Shown: positions 43,628 through 53,673, counted from the stretch's first letter. The stretch is 64,000 nt of DNA from Photobacterium angustum (GCF_002954615.1 NZ_MSCJ01000001.1:124001-188000); one strand, 5' to 3'. Numbers and translations are program-made. Notes: generated by a model from the sequence alone, not told the origin.

Positions 43628-44347
43628 TTACTCTTCGCCAAGATCGCCACAGAAACGGTAACCTTCACCGTGAATTGTCGCAATGATCTCTGGCGTATCA
43701 GCAACAGATTCGAAGTGTTTACGGATACGACGAATAGTTACATCAACTGTACGGTCATGTGGCTTAAGCTCACGGCCCGTCATCTTCTTAAGAAGATCTG
43801 CACGAGTTTGGATCTTGCCTGGGTTTTCACAGAAGTGAAGTAGCGCACGGAATTCAGAACGTGGAAGTTTGAATTGATCACCGCTTGGGCTTACTAGTGA
43901 ACGACTGTTGATTTCAAGAGACCAACCGTTGAACTCGTAACGCTCAACCAATTTCTTATCTTCAGTAGGAAGACCTTGGTTCATAGCACGAGTCAGTAAG
44001 TTACGTGCACGGATTGTTAATTCACGAGGGTTGAAAGGTTTTGTGATGTAATCATCAGCACCAATTTCAAGACCAAGGATCTTATCTACTTCGTTGTCAC
44101 GACCTGTTAAGAACATTAGCGCCATATCGCCTTGTTCACGAAGCTCACGAGCAAGTAGAAGACCATTTTTACCTGGTAGATTAATATCCATGATCACAAG
44201 GTGAACAGGATTCTCAGAAAGCATTTGGTGCATTTCTGCGCCATCGTTAGCTTCAAAAACTGTGTAACCTTCCGCTTCAAAAATACTTTTTAGGGTGTTA
44301 CGTGTTACGTGCTCGTCTTCTACGATAAGAATGTGAGGGGTTTGCAT
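43628..44347 (-). CDS. arcA: aerobic respiration control response regulator ArcA
   Basis: 239-residue OmpR-type regulator. Receiver domain residues 1-120, with acidic pair ED (10-11), phospho-acceptor Asp54 in [11 protein letters not shown] and Lys in [10 protein letters not shown]. The winged-helix domain includes [18 protein letters not shown] and [15 protein letters not shown]. It represses aerobic respiration genes under anoxia. It is convergent with its sensor gene arcB, unlike E. coli, where the two genes are far apart. Upstream lie a long, hairpin-rich leader and a perfect FNR box. Confidence 0.97.
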   Translation of the reverse strand: MQTPHILIVEDEHVTRNTLKSIFEAEGYTVFEANDGAEMHQMLSENPVHLVIMDINLPGKNGLLLARELREQGDMALMFLTGRDNEVDKILGLEIGADDYITKPFNPRELTIRARNLLTRAMNQGLPTEDKKLVERYEFNGWSLEINSRSLVSPSGDQFKLPRSEFRALLHFCENPGKIQTRADLLKKMTGRELKPHDRTVDVTIRRIRKHFESVADTPEIIATIHGEGYRFCGDLGEE

Positions 44348-44600
44348 TGGCAGTACCTAATATCAAAAAACAAATCTGTATGAACAGAGTAAGTTAAATT
44401 CTATAAAAAAAATTCACATATAGGCAAAGTATTAACAAGAATACTTATTTGTTACGAAATCGCTGCCTATGTTGGTACACCATCCTTTTCCCGATAATTA
44501 AAACTATCGAAATACCTCATATATTGAGGTGTTGGCTACACTCTCCCTAATTGATGCAGCGATTGTATTCACTTAACAGCTCTCTAACAATGTTGTGCGT
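44348..44600 (-). promoter_or_regulatory. candidate structured 5' leader of arcA
   Basis: If transcription starts near a minus-strand TATACT (44612-44607), the leader is about 250 nt. It contains dyads ACCTCA/TGAGGT (44514-44519, 44525-44530), CGATA/TATCG (44492-44496, 44505-44509), and AAGTATT/AATACTT (44427-44433, 44440-44446) enclosed by ATAGGCA/TGCCTAT (44420-44426, 44464-44470). The structure is my inference from inverted repeats. Confidence 0.45.
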
Positions 44601-44628
44601 TTGTTTAGTATAGCTATTTATATGTTTG

Positions 44629-44642
44629 TTGATTTATATCAA
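44629..44642. promoter_or_regulatory. FNR box upstream of arcA
   Basis: TTGATTTATATCAA is a perfect match to TTGAT-N4-ATCAA, about 290 bp upstream of the arcA start. E. coli arcA is also activated by FNR. A possible -10 (TATACT) lies about 25 bp downstream on the minus strand. Confidence 0.75.
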
Positions 44643-45061
44643 ACAGAATGAGCAAAGATAGGTTATTCACTCTTATTTTTAACAATATCGACAAAACTCT
44701 AGTAAGTAGATTACTTTCACGTTAAATATTGATGCAAAACATACCGATTGTGTGTTTTTCGAGCTATAACTTACATTAACTACAACATGTTATTTACGTT
44801 ATGTTTTTAATTGTAACATTGACGTCGTTATGTTGCATGTTTTATGTGTGATGAATTTAAACCTGATTTTTTATTAGATTGGCGCTAAAAGCAGTTAATA
44901 CGTCTTCTATATAGCTATTTTGTTTATAACGTTACCTTTATTTCGAGCTACGCTGTTTTCTGCGTTTAACTATTAAGAGGTAGATAACATTGTTAATTTG
45001 CTTTTTGATGTTAAACAAGATGAGTATTGATGAAGTTAACTGATACTAAGGAGAGTGAGTG
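44643..45061 (+). other. AT-rich gap upstream of the RraA-like gene
   Basis: About 420 bases with no convincing gene. It should hold the promoter of the RraA-like gene, and AAGGAG at 45048-45053 is that gene's ribosome site. I see no strong dyad or promoter. Confidence 0.4.
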
Positions 45062-45559
45062 ATGAAAGATTTGCTACCGGATTTATGCGATCACTATGAA
45101 CAAGATATCCACTTTTTACCTATCGGGTGCCATGATTATGGTGGGAGAAACATTTTTTATGGACAGTGTGTCACGCTCAGATGTTTTGAAGATAATAGCT
45201 TAGTACGTGACATATTATCTCAAGACGGTACTGGTAAAGTGTTATTTATTGACGGCCATGGTAGTTGTCGACGTGCGTTACTTGGCGATCAATTAGCATT
45301 GTTGGCGATTAAGAATAATTGGCAAGGGATCATTGTTAATGGTGCGGTTCGTGATATAGCAACACTCGCGACATTAAATTTAGGTGTTAAGGCATTAGGA
45401 GGGTGTCCAATTAAGACAGTGAAGCGTCAAATGGGAGAGCTTAACGTGACATTAAATATCAGTGAAAAATTAGTTTATCCAGGTGATTATATTTATGCAG
45501 ATTTAAATGGAATTATCTTGTCTAAGCAGGCGTTAGATTTATCTGTCTTAAATGACTAA
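45062..45559 (+). CDS. RraA family protein (RNase E activity regulator-like)
   Basis: 165 residues with the RraA/HMG-aldolase-like fold: VLFIDGHGSCRRALLGDQLALLAIKNNW, IIVNGAVRDIATL and YPGDYIYADLNGIILS all align with E. coli RraA as I recall it. RraA inhibits RNase E by protein-protein contact. This copy looks like a divergent paralogue: it has GAVRD, where the aldolase relatives have a catalytic R-D pair and RraA has GAVRQ, so an enzymatic role cannot be excluded. The ATG at 45062 follows AAGGAG with 8-nt spacing. It converges on the next gene with a 14-bp gap and no terminator. Confidence 0.8.
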   Translation: MKDLLPDLCDHYEQDIHFLPIGCHDYGGRNIFYGQCVTLRCFEDNSLVRDILSQDGTGKVLFIDGHGSCRRALLGDQLALLAIKNNWQGIIVNGAVRDIATLATLNLGVKALGGCPIKTVKRQMGELNVTLNISEKLVYPGDYIYADLNGIILSKQALDLSVLND

Positions 45560-45573
45560 TATCTAACTTTTAC

Positions 45574-46041
45574 TTAGAAGCTAAACCCTAATCCAAACTC
45601 TATGACTTGTTCGAGTTCTTCATAATCAACCGTTGCTCTAAGGTTTAGTTGGTCAGATACATCATATTGACTACTGACTTCTATCCCTAACTTAGTTTTT
45701 TCTTGAGTTGTTGCAGTATTTATTTCACTTTGTAGGCTGACTTTGGGCGTGAGATTATATTTAACACCTGATGCAATACCTCTAGACCCCCGCTGGGTTA
45801 CTGTACCTGATGTTAATTGGGTACTTAAATAAAGTTGAGTATTTTTGGTGATGGTATAAGCGTACCCGCTGTCAATTTGCCAAACATCAAATGCGTTTTT
45901 ATGACGTGACTGTGACGATAAAAACCATCCTGATGATTGTTCTTTATTGCCATTATAAGTGAGTTCGAAATCATCGTATTCAGAGGCAAATACAGGCTGA
46001 ATCCCTAGTAACAAAATCATCCATAATAATAATCTCACCAT
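45574..46041 (-). CDS. small outer-membrane beta-barrel-like protein, unknown function
   Basis: 155 residues. Signal peptide about 1-19 (RLLLWMILLLGIQPVFAS). The mature part has alternating-polarity strands (FELTYNG, GWFLSSQSR, VWQIDSGYAYTI, TQLYLSTQLTSG, GIASGVKYNL, KVSLQSEINT, KLGIEVSSQYDV, LNLRATVDYE) and ends IEFGLGFSF with a terminal Phe, the outer-membrane insertion signature. That is about eight strands, enough for a small barrel. I do not recognise the family. It lies just downstream of aceK on the same strand, after about 170 bp. Confidence 0.65.
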   Translation of the reverse strand: MVRLLLWMILLLGIQPVFASEYDDFELTYNGNKEQSSGWFLSSQSRHKNAFDVWQIDSGYAYTITKNTQLYLSTQLTSGTVTQRGSRGIASGVKYNLTPKVSLQSEINTATTQEKTKLGIEVSSQYDVSDQLNLRATVDYEELEQVIEFGLGFSF

Positions 46042-46214
46042 ACCATTATCTCTAATTATTATTTTATGTTACTAACTTTAGGGTATTCGTAGATAAAATG
46101 GCATTTCAGATTTGAGAAATAGACATCCTGTTTCACATTGTATGAGCCACTACGCTTATTTTATGCAAATAGTGCTTTCATTATTACAATTTGATGGCGT
46201 TTTTGTACGGTTCA

Positions 46215-47933
46215 TTAGTGCTGATGGAATCGATATTCCGATGGATAAGGGATCACATCGGGATAATTTTCCTCCGCTATATTCTGTTGTAGTTTTTGCC
46301 AATAGCTAGCTTCAAATAGATCACTATGTAGTTCGTCAAATAATGTGCGTACTTTGGGGTTTATTAATAAAAAAGTACGAAACTCTTCGGGAAAGACATC
46401 ATTGATTCCTACGCTATACCAAGGCTCTGCTGCCAGTTCATCTTCTGGATATCTCGGTGGTGGAATTTTACGAAAATTCATCTCTGTCATGTAGGTGATT
46501 TCGTCATAATCGTAAAACACCACACGTTTATGCCGAGTCACGCCAAAGTTTTTAAATAGCATATCACCAGGGAAAATATTAGCTGCTGCTAACTGCTTTA
46601 TAGCTTCGCCGTATTCATTAATGGCATAGCGTAGTTCATCATCGTCTGCTTTTTCAATATAGAGGTTAAACGGCACCATGCGTCGCTCCATATATAAATG
46701 CTCAATCATAATCGTATCATCAGTCAGCGTAACGATTGAGGGAGCGATAGACTGTAGCTCTTGGATTAAATCTTCGCTAAAACGCTCTCGAGGGAAACAG
46801 AAATTACGATACTCCTGCGTATCCGCCATACGACCAACACGATCATGCTCTTTTACTAGCTGATACTTTTCTTTGACAGTGTTGTGGCTTATATCCTTTT
46901 GAGGTGCAAATTTATCTTTAATAATCTTAAAGACAAAATCATAAGATGGCAGAGTAAAAACCGACATCACCATGCCTTTTATTCCAGGCGCTACGACAAA
47001 TTGATCGTCAGTCGTTGCCAAATGAGCTAAGAATTCACGATAAAACTCTGTTTTTCCATGTTTTTGGCAGCCAATCGCTGTGTAAAGTTCAGCAAGGGTT
47101 TTATTGGGAATTAACTGTGAAAGGAAACGCACTAATGCGGCTGGTGCTGGTGCATAAACCATAAAATATGAGCGAGCAAAGCCAAAAATAATACTGACAT
47201 CGTTTACATCACAAATACATGCATCAAGATAAATCTCATGACTACTATCGTTTAAAATCGGAACGACAAAGGGACAGAAATCGCCATTAGAGAATGTGAG
47301 TTTTCCGATTAAATAGGCGGCTTTATTACGATAAAAAGGCTCACGAATAAGCTCTAGCGTTGTATCTTGATCGAACTTATTGCCTAGATCCCGTTGTAAG
47401 TGTTTGAGTAGTAGCTGGATATCTCTCGATTTATCTTGCCAAGTTAACGTAAAGGGCGTGTCGTCGAGCATTCTTTCAAACATCGCACTTAGGGTCGTTT
47501 TAACACGATAGTGGCGAGTTAGTGATGTTGGGTAGGGGGGAACACGATCTTCTTGTGAAGTATGAACGAACAATTTATCGCGATTAATATTTCGATGTTT
47601 GAATATACGGCAATATACTGAATTGAAGAAGCTCTCAGCAATATCGTAACGAGGATAGTCTAAAAGTAAATCTTGGTAGGCCATTTTCACAGCCATTAAA
47701 AAATCATGATTGGCGTATCGTTCACCTAGCATAATTTGAATTTGGTTTGTGACTAATTCAACATGATGATCATAAAAGCTGATGCGCTTCTTTAAAGCAT
47801 TATGTACAAGCCCCCAATGCTTTTTTTCAAAACGTTCTTGTGCTTCAGCTGTTACATCGAGAAAGCGACCGTACATGGCATCAAAGCCTTGTAAGATGGT
47901 ATGGGCAATTAATGATTCCATGGCAGCGCTCAT
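46215..47933 (-). CDS. aceK: isocitrate dehydrogenase kinase/phosphatase
   Basis: 572 residues, normal for AceK. The P-loop-like region is [28 protein letters not shown]. Kinase-domain features include [26 protein letters not shown], which holds the catalytic Asn and metal-binding Asp. It phosphorylates and dephosphorylates Icd to divert isocitrate into the glyoxylate shunt. The ATG at 47933 has GGGAGGAG 7 nt upstream, so the extra 10 residues from an upstream ATG are unlikely. aceB and aceA are not adjacent, unlike the E. coli aceBAK operon. Confidence 0.94.
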   Translation of the reverse strand: MSAAMESLIAHTILQGFDAMYGRFLDVTAEAQERFEKKHWGLVHNALKKRISFYDHHVELVTNQIQIMLGERYANHDFLMAVKMAYQDLLLDYPRYDIAESFFNSVYCRIFKHRNINRDKLFVHTSQEDRVPPYPTSLTRHYRVKTTLSAMFERMLDDTPFTLTWQDKSRDIQLLLKHLQRDLGNKFDQDTTLELIREPFYRNKAAYLIGKLTFSNGDFCPFVVPILNDSSHEIYLDACICDVNDVSIIFGFARSYFMVYAPAPAALVRFLSQLIPNKTLAELYTAIGCQKHGKTEFYREFLAHLATTDDQFVVAPGIKGMVMSVFTLPSYDFVFKIIKDKFAPQKDISHNTVKEKYQLVKEHDRVGRMADTQEYRNFCFPRERFSEDLIQELQSIAPSIVTLTDDTIMIEHLYMERRMVPFNLYIEKADDDELRYAINEYGEAIKQLAAANIFPGDMLFKNFGVTRHKRVVFYDYDEITYMTEMNFRKIPPPRYPEDELAAEPWYSVGINDVFPEEFRTFLLINPKVRTLFDELHSDLFEASYWQKLQQNIAEENYPDVIPYPSEYRFHQH

Positions 47934-48082
47934 TTGGTACTCCTCCCGATGCAATATATTCACGCCTAACTATGCAACGTAGTCCGCATGACTGCAAATA
48001 GAATAGCCATTTTTGTTAATTAAAGTGACTGATAATTGATTAATTTCGCTATCTATTGTGTTGTGCAATTGTAAAGATATTA

Positions 48083-48111
48083 TTGACTCTAATGTATGAT
48101 TGCTGTAAACG
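48083..48111 (+). promoter_or_regulatory. candidate thr operon promoter
   Basis: TTGACT (48083-48088), 17-nt spacer, TAAACG (48106-48111). The -35 is good and the -10 is weak. Predicted start about 25 nt before the leader peptide gene. Confidence 0.5.
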
Positions 48112-48143
48112 TAAGCTATTAGCAAAAAAGAATTTGTAGACCA

Positions 48144-48221
48144 ATGAAGAATGTATTCAGCTCTCACGCCATTACACGCATTATTATTACCATTAACATC
48201 TTCGGTGTTAGTGCGGGCTGA
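48144..48221 (+). CDS. thrL: thr operon leader peptide
   Basis: 25 codons, starting MKNVFSSHAITRIII and ending GVSAG. Residues 10-19 (ITRIIITINI) are rich in Ile and Thr (6 Ile, 2 Thr), the amino acids that control thr attenuation. The end of the gene, GTGCGGGCTGA, matches my recollection of the E. coli thrL end, where the codons double as the antiterminator arm. The ribosome site is weak. Confidence 0.85.
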   Translation: MKNVFSSHAITRIIITINIFGVSAG

Positions 48222-48279
48222 TATACGCAAAGATTAATAATAAGCCCGCAACTCATAATGAGCTGCGGGTTTTTTTTTA
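48212..48279 (+). terminator. thr operon attenuator (terminator with alternative antiterminator)
   Basis: Terminator: CCCGCA (48245-48250) pairs with TGCGGG (48264-48269), with further CTC/GAG pairs inside and then a run of nine T. Antiterminator: TGCGGGCT (48212-48219), overlapping the thrL stop, pairs perfectly with AGCCCGCA (48243-48250). The two are mutually exclusive. A ribosome stalled at the Ile/Thr run would leave 48212-48219 free and favour read-through. Confidence 0.88.
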
Positions 48280-48357
48280 ACGATTTTAAATTCACATATT
48301 TGAGTATATCTAGATGCGATAACTAGATAGATCAGGATAGTCACTCGGGAGTAGGGA

Positions 48358-50817
48358 ATGCGAGTATTTAAATTTGGCGGTTCATCATTAGCCGATGCAG
48401 AGCGATTTTTAAGAGCAGCAGATATTATTGCGAGTAACGCTCAGCAAGGTGACGTTTCTGTTGTGCTATCAGCACCAGGGAAAGTAACAAATAAATTAGT
48501 TTCAGTGATTGATAACACCGTGAAAACTGGTGAATCATCACTACAGTTGGCCGATCTTGAACAGGTGTTTACTGAATTGTTCAATGGCTTAAAAGCTTTA
48601 GAGCCTCAGTTTGATAAAGCTGCTTTAGATGCAAAACTGGCGAGCTCTCTAGGACAACTAAAAGAGTATGTTCACGGTATTAAACTATTAGGTTTATGTC
48701 CTGATAACGTGTATGCGACGATTATCAGTAAAGGTGAACGTCTTTCTATTGCTGCGATGAAAGCTTTACTTGAAGCGAAAGGACAGCCTGCGAGCCTTAT
48801 CGATCCTATTAAATATCTTTATGCTGAAGGTGATTACCTTGAGGCGCATGTCGATATTGAAATTTCAACGCAGAATTTCCGACGAGATCCATTACCTGCT
48901 GGGCATGTTTGTATTATGCCGGGCTTTACCGCAGGTAACAGCAAAGGTGAGCTAGTAACACTGGGTCGTAATGGTTCTGATTATTCTGCTGCAGTACTTG
49001 CTGCATGTCTACGCGCGGATTGTTGTGAAATTTGGACAGATGTTGATGGCGTCTACAGTTGTGATCCTCGCTTAGTCCCTGATGCGCGCTTGTTGAAGTC
49101 TTTAAGCTATCAAGAAGCGATGGAGCTGTCTTACTTTGGCGCTTCGGTACTTCACCCTAAAACTATCGCTCCTATCGCACAATTTCAAATTCCATGCTTA
49201 ATTAAAAATAGCTTTAGTCCACAAGCTCCCGGGACATTAATTGGTCAAGACACAGGTGAAGATCAATTAGCCATTAAAGGTATTACCACCTTAAAAGATC
49301 TTACAATGGTGAACGTATCAGGCCCAGGTATGAAGGGTATGGTAGGTATGGCTGCACGCGTATTTGGCGCAATGTCATCTGCGGGTGTATCTATTGTGTT
49401 GATCACCCAATCATCGTCTGAATACAGTATTAGTTTCTGTATTGAATCGGCTGATCATGCTCAAGCTGAAAAAGCGCTAAATGAAAGTTTTGAATTAGAA
49501 TTAAAAGAAGGCCTGCTTGAGACAGTTGAGTTTTCAGATAACGTATCGATCGTTACTTTAGTTGGCGATGGTATGCGCACTTCTCACGGCGTTGCATCAC
49601 GTTTCTTTACCTCTTTGGCTGAAGTGGATGTCAATATTGTTGCGATTGCACAAGGATCATCTGAGCGTGCTATTTCAGCCGTTATTCCACAAAATAAAGT
49701 GCCAGAAGCTGTTAAAGCGTGTCATGAGAACTTATTTAATAGTCAGCATTTCTTAGATGTTTTTGTCATTGGTGTCGGTGGTGTTGGTGGTGAGTTGATC
49801 GATCAGATCCAGCGTCAGCAAAGTAAACTTGCTGATGACGGTATTGTTATTCGAGTCTGCGGTATGGCGAACAGCAAAGGATTACTCCTTAGCAGTGAGG
49901 GCTTTGACTTAGATAACTGGCGCGATCAAATGGGGGCATTGAATGAGCCACTCAACCTTGCTCGTATGATCCAGCTTGTTCAGCGTAATCACATTATCAA
50001 CCCAGTGATCATTGATTGTACGTCGGATCAAACTATTGCTGAGCAATATGCCGATTACCTTGCTGCAGGCTTCCATGTTATTACACCGAATAAGAAAGCA
50101 AACACGGCTAGCATGGCTTATTACCAGCAATTACGCCAAGCTGCACGTTTAAGCCGTCGTAAATTTATGTATGACACTACAGTAGGTGCAGGTTTACCCG
50201 TTATTGAAAACTTGCAGAACCTATTGGCCGCAGGTGATGAACTACAGCGCTTCTCTGGCATTTTATCTGGCTCAATGTCATATATCTTCGGTAAATTGGA
50301 TGAAGGCATGAGCTTTAGCGAAGCGACAACCGTTGCGCGTAATAATGGCTTTACTGAGCCCGATCCTCGTGATGATTTATCAGGTATGGATGTGGCACGT
50401 AAGCTACTTATTCTGGCACGTGAATCAGGGCTTGAATTAGAGCTTTCAGATGTTGATGTTGAACAAGCACTACCACCTGGTTTTGATGCTTCAGGCTCTG
50501 TAGATGATTTCATGGCACGTTTATCACAAGCGGATGCATACTTTACTCAATTAGCTCAAGAAGCGGCAAAAGAGGACAAAGTACTGCGTTATGTTGGTGA
50601 AATTGATAATGGCCATTGCTCGGTGAAAATTGTAGCGGTGAACCCTGATGATCCAATGTTTAAAATTAAAGACGGTGAGAATGCCTTAGCTTTCTACAGC
50701 CGTTACTACCAACCGATTCCACTGGTATTACGTGGTTACGGTGCGGGTACGGAAGTAACGGCAGCGGGTGTATTTGCCGATCTAATGCGTACATTAGGCT
50801 GGAAGCGAGGAGTATAA
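48358..50817 (+). CDS. thrA: bifunctional aspartokinase I / homoserine dehydrogenase I
   Basis: 819 residues, the E. coli ThrA length. N-terminal kinase ([11 protein letters not shown], about 1-290) is followed by two ACT regulatory domains (about 310-460, [16 protein letters not shown] and [13 protein letters not shown]) and a C-terminal dehydrogenase with the NAD-binding [15 protein letters not shown] and [17 protein letters not shown]. It catalyses the first and third steps from aspartate to threonine and is feedback-inhibited by threonine. GGGAG precedes the ATG. The thrB start follows one base after the stop. Confidence 0.97.
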   Translation: MRVFKFGGSSLADAERFLRAADIIASNAQQGDVSVVLSAPGKVTNKLVSVIDNTVKTGESSLQLADLEQVFTELFNGLKALEPQFDKAALDAKLASSLGQLKEYVHGIKLLGLCPDNVYATIISKGERLSIAAMKALLEAKGQPASLIDPIKYLYAEGDYLEAHVDIEISTQNFRRDPLPAGHVCIMPGFTAGNSKGELVTLGRNGSDYSAAVLAACLRADCCEIWTDVDGVYSCDPRLVPDARLLKSLSYQEAMELSYFGASVLHPKTIAPIAQFQIPCLIKNSFSPQAPGTLIGQDTGEDQLAIKGITTLKDLTMVNVSGPGMKGMVGMAARVFGAMSSAGVSIVLITQSSSEYSISFCIESADHAQAEKALNESFELELKEGLLETVEFSDNVSIVTLVGDGMRTSHGVASRFFTSLAEVDVNIVAIAQGSSERAISAVIPQNKVPEAVKACHENLFNSQHFLDVFVIGVGGVGGELIDQIQRQQSKLADDGIVIRVCGMANSKGLLLSSEGFDLDNWRDQMGALNEPLNLARMIQLVQRNHIINPVIIDCTSDQTIAEQYADYLAAGFHVITPNKKANTASMAYYQQLRQAARLSRRKFMYDTTVGAGLPVIENLQNLLAAGDELQRFSGILSGSMSYIFGKLDEGMSFSEATTVARNNGFTEPDPRDDLSGMDVARKLLILARESGLELELSDVDVEQALPPGFDASGSVDDFMARLSQADAYFTQLAQEAAKEDKVLRYVGEIDNGHCSVKIVAVNPDDPMFKIKDGENALAFYSRYYQPIPLVLRGYGAGTEVTAAGVFADLMRTLGWKRGV

Positions 50818-50818
50818 G

Positions 50819-51775
50819 ATGAGTGTTGTTGTTTATGCTCCGGCATCGATTGGTAATGTGAGCGTTGGTTTTGATGTTTTAGGCGCGGCAGTATCGCCAA
50901 TTGATGGCACCTTATTGGGCGATCGAGTAAAAGTGGCGGCGGGGCAAACATCTTTTAGTTTGCAATGCGTTGGTGCGTTTGTTGATAAACTGCCGCAGCA
51001 GGCTGAAGAGAATATTGTCTACCGTTGCTGGCAAGTATTTGCACGAGAGCTGGATAAAAAAGGGGTAACGTTACTCCCAGTTGATGTGACATTAGAAAAA
51101 AACATGCCGATTGGATCGGGCTTAGGTTCAAGTGCTTGTTCGATTGTTGCCGCATTAGATGCACTTAACCGTTTCCATGATCAACCGCTTAATGAAACAG
51201 AGCTATTAGCGCTCATGGGTGAGATGGAAGGCGAGATCTCAGGGAGCCTTCACTATGATAACGTCGCACCGTGCTTTCTTGGTGGATTGCAGTTCATGGT
51301 GGAAGAGCTTGGGATCATAAGCCAGAAAGTCCCTTGTTTTGATGATTGGTATTGGGTGATGGCTTACCCTGGGATTAAAGTTCCAACGGCTGAAGCGCGT
51401 GCAATTTTACCGGCACAATATCGTCGCCAAGATGTGATCACTCATGGTCGTCATTTAGGTGGTTTTATTCATGCCTGTCACTCAAACCAACCGCTGTTAG
51501 CTGCGAAGATGATCAAAGATGTCGTGGCTGAACCTTACCGTGAAAAGCTGTTACCTGGCTTTGTGCAAGCACGTCAGCATGCGTTAGATGCAGGGGCGAT
51601 TGCGAGTGGTATTTCAGGCTCTGGACCAACCATGTTTAGTGTTTGCACCGATTTAGAGGTCGCTAAACGACTTGCACGTTGGCTCGAAGAACATTATGTT
51701 CAAAATGATGAAGGATTTGTTCATGTTTGTCGATTAGACAGCTTGGGCGCAAAAGTAACAGGAAGTGAGCTATAA
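50819..51775 (+). CDS. thrB: homoserine kinase
   Basis: 318-residue GHMP kinase. ATP-binding motif [23 protein letters not shown]-terminal [17 protein letters not shown], and the C-terminal [17 protein letters not shown] glycine loop. It phosphorylates homoserine before ThrC. Its SD (GCGAGGAG) lies inside the thrA 3' end, so it is translationally coupled to it. Confidence 0.97.
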   Translation: MSVVVYAPASIGNVSVGFDVLGAAVSPIDGTLLGDRVKVAAGQTSFSLQCVGAFVDKLPQQAEENIVYRCWQVFARELDKKGVTLLPVDVTLEKNMPIGSGLGSSACSIVAALDALNRFHDQPLNETELLALMGEMEGEISGSLHYDNVAPCFLGGLQFMVEELGIISQKVPCFDDWYWVMAYPGIKVPTAEARAILPAQYRRQDVITHGRHLGGFIHACHSNQPLLAAKMIKDVVAEPYREKLLPGFVQARQHALDAGAIASGISGSGPTMFSVCTDLEVAKRLARWLEEHYVQNDEGFVHVCRLDSLGAKVTGSEL

Positions 51776-51777
51776 CA

Positions 51778-53064
51778 ATGAAATTGTATAATCTAAAAGA
51801 ACATCAAGAGCAGGTTTCATTTGGTCAGGCTGTACGTCAAGGATTAGGACGTAACCAAGGTCTATTTTTTCCATCAGAACTCCCTCAATTTAGCGATATT
51901 GATGCATTGCTAGAGATGGATTTTGTCACACGTAGTAGCAAGATCCTTTCCGCGTTTATCGGTGATGAGCTAAGTGAAGAAACTGTTAGCCAAATGGTTG
52001 ATAGTGCATTTCAGTTCCCAGCACCTATCAATAAAGTAAAAGACGGCGTGTATGCGCTAGAGTTGTTCCATGGCCCAACATTAGCATTCAAAGATTTTGG
52101 TGGTCGCTTTATGGCGCAATCACTAGCAGCAGTAACGGCTGATAGTCAAAGTGATATCACGATTTTAACCGCGACATCAGGCGATACAGGTGCCGCTGTT
52201 GCTCATGCTTTCTATGGTATGGATAACATCAAGGTTGTTATTTTGTACCCGAAAGGCAAGATCAGCCCACTACAAGAAAAAATGTTTTGTACATTAGGTA
52301 AGAACATTACAACAGTTGCGGTAAATGGCACATTTGATGATTGCCAAGCATTAGTGAAACAAGCATTTGATGACGCTGAGTTGCGCAAAGAAGTGGGGTT
52401 AAACTCTGCTAATTCCATCAATATTAGCCGATTAATGGCGCAGATCTGTTACTACTTTGAAGCTGTTGCTCAACTGCCTAAAGCGGAACGTGAGCAATTA
52501 GTTATTTCAGTACCAAGTGGTAATTTTGGTAATTTAACGGCAGGCTTATTAGCTAAATCGTTAGGTTTACCTGTTAAACGCTTTATTGCGGCAACGAATG
52601 AAAATGACACTGTTCCACGTTATTTACAAACGGGTGAGTGGTCTCCAAAAGTCACTGTTCCAACTATTTCAAATGCGATGGATGTTAGCCAACCGAATAA
52701 CTGGCCACGTATTGAAGAGCTTTGTCAGCTAAAAGGTTGGGGTTTAAATGAATTAGGTTATGGTGCTGTTACGGATGAGCAAACAGCTGAAACCTTAAAG
52801 CAAATGAATGAAGAAGGCTATTTATGTGAGCCTCATGGCGCGATTGCTTATCGTATTCTTAACGAGCAATTAAATGATGGCGAAACAGGTTTGTTCCTTT
52901 GTACTGCGCATCCAGCGAAATTTAAAGAAGTCGTGGATGAGATCTTAGATAAAGATATTCCATTACCTGCACCTTTAGCGAAGCATAATGCGATGGAATT
53001 ATTATCTTTAGAACGTGATAATGATTTTGAAGCAGTGAAGGCGGTATTACGTTCAGTACAGTAA
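51778..53064 (+). CDS. thrC: threonine synthase
   Basis: 428-residue PLP enzyme. It has HGPTLAFKDFGGRFM with the Schiff-base Lys, TATSGDTGAAVAHAF and SVPSGNFGNLTAGLLA (phosphate-binding). It converts O-phosphohomoserine to threonine. Third gene of thrABC, 2 bp after thrB, ending at a strong terminator. Confidence 0.97.
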   Translation: MKLYNLKEHQEQVSFGQAVRQGLGRNQGLFFPSELPQFSDIDALLEMDFVTRSSKILSAFIGDELSEETVSQMVDSAFQFPAPINKVKDGVYALELFHGPTLAFKDFGGRFMAQSLAAVTADSQSDITILTATSGDTGAAVAHAFYGMDNIKVVILYPKGKISPLQEKMFCTLGKNITTVAVNGTFDDCQALVKQAFDDAELRKEVGLNSANSINISRLMAQICYYFEAVAQLPKAEREQLVISVPSGNFGNLTAGLLAKSLGLPVKRFIAATNENDTVPRYLQTGEWSPKVTVPTISNAMDVSQPNNWPRIEELCQLKGWGLNELGYGAVTDEQTAETLKQMNEEGYLCEPHGAIAYRILNEQLNDGETGLFLCTAHPAKFKEVVDEILDKDIPLPAPLAKHNAMELLSLERDNDFEAVKAVLRSVQ

Positions 53065-53085
53065 TAACGAATAGTATTTAGCGTT

Positions 53086-53110
53086 AAAAAGGAGCCGAGG
53101 CTCCTTTTTT
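53086..53110 (+). terminator. rho-independent terminator of thrC
   Basis: AAAAAGGAGCC-ga-GGCTCCTTTTTT, a stem with U-run 22 bp past the thrC stop. Confidence 0.85.
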
Positions 53111-53133
53111 ATTACTCTTTTATTACAGATAAT

Positions 53134-53167
53134 AAAAAACGGCACATTTATCGTGCCGTTTTTTTAT
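53134..53167. terminator. second terminator, facing grcA
   Basis: AAAAAACGGCAC-atttatc-GTGCCGTTTTTTT, symmetric; on the minus strand it lies about 35 bp after the grcA stop and terminates grcA, while on the plus strand it backs up the thrC terminator. Confidence 0.88.
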
Positions 53168-53201
53168 TGCTACGTACTTAATAAGGCAAGCTAGCAGGAA
53201 A

Positions 53202-53579
53202 TTATAGGCTGCTAGTGAAAGTACGTGCGATAACGTCTTGTTGCTGCTCACGAGTTAGTGAGTTGAAACGTACAGCGTAACCAGAAACACGGATTGTTAG
53301 CTGTGGGTATTTTTCTGGGTGCTTAGCAGCATCTTCTAATGTTTCACGCTTAAGAACGTTTACGTTTAGGTGCTGACCGCCTTCGATTTTTGCTGGTGCT
53401 TCGATAGCTAGCTCACGGTATTCGATGTCACCTAGATCTGATTGAGCAACAACTTGGTCTGCTTCAAAACCAGATAGTGCACATACACAACGAGCTTCGT
53501 TTGTTTCGCTGTCTAGGATCCAAATAGTGTTTAGTAGATCGTCGTTTGCAGCTTTAGTAATTTGAATACCAGTAATCAT
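53202..53579 (-). CDS. grcA: autonomous glycyl radical cofactor GrcA (YfiD)
   Basis: 125 residues, similar to the C-terminal end of pyruvate formate-lyase. The radical glycine is Gly100 in [15 protein letters not shown] (E. coli Gly102). It repairs oxygen-damaged PflB by replacing its glycyl-radical fragment, in the cytosol. Two FNR-type boxes 53 bp apart lie upstream. Its neighbours ung and, further on, srmB and trmN6 are also near grcA in E. coli. Confidence 0.96.
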   Translation of the reverse strand: MITGIQITKAANDDLLNTIWILDSETNEARCVCALSGFEADQVVAQSDLGDIEYRELAIEAPAKIEGGQHLNVNVLKRETLEDAAKHPEKYPQLTIRVSGYAVRFNSLTREQQQDVIARTFTSSL

Positions 53580-53659
53580 AACTTATCTCCGAGAAAGTGG
53601 TGTTAATTTAATCTTTTTCTGAGCTATTAATGCTTTAACTCAGCGCGGCTACTTGTGTA

Positions 53660-53673
53660 TTGATCTAGATCAA
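53660..53673. promoter_or_regulatory. FNR box I of grcA
   Basis: TTGATCTAGATCAA, perfect to TTGAT-N4-ATCAA, centred about 87 bp upstream of the grcA start. If it sits at -40.5 as in E. coli yfiD, transcription starts near 53626. Confidence 0.82.

Noticed and set aside
48151..48237. Leu-rich frame (MYSALTPLHALLLPL) overlapping thrL in another frame
   Set aside because: The other frame has the Ile/Thr run, an end matching E. coli thrL and a stop placed correctly for the antiterminator.
50121..50513. 130-codon minus-strand frame within thrA
   Set aside because: A Ser/Arg-rich product typical of antisense frames, inside a well-conserved enzyme gene.
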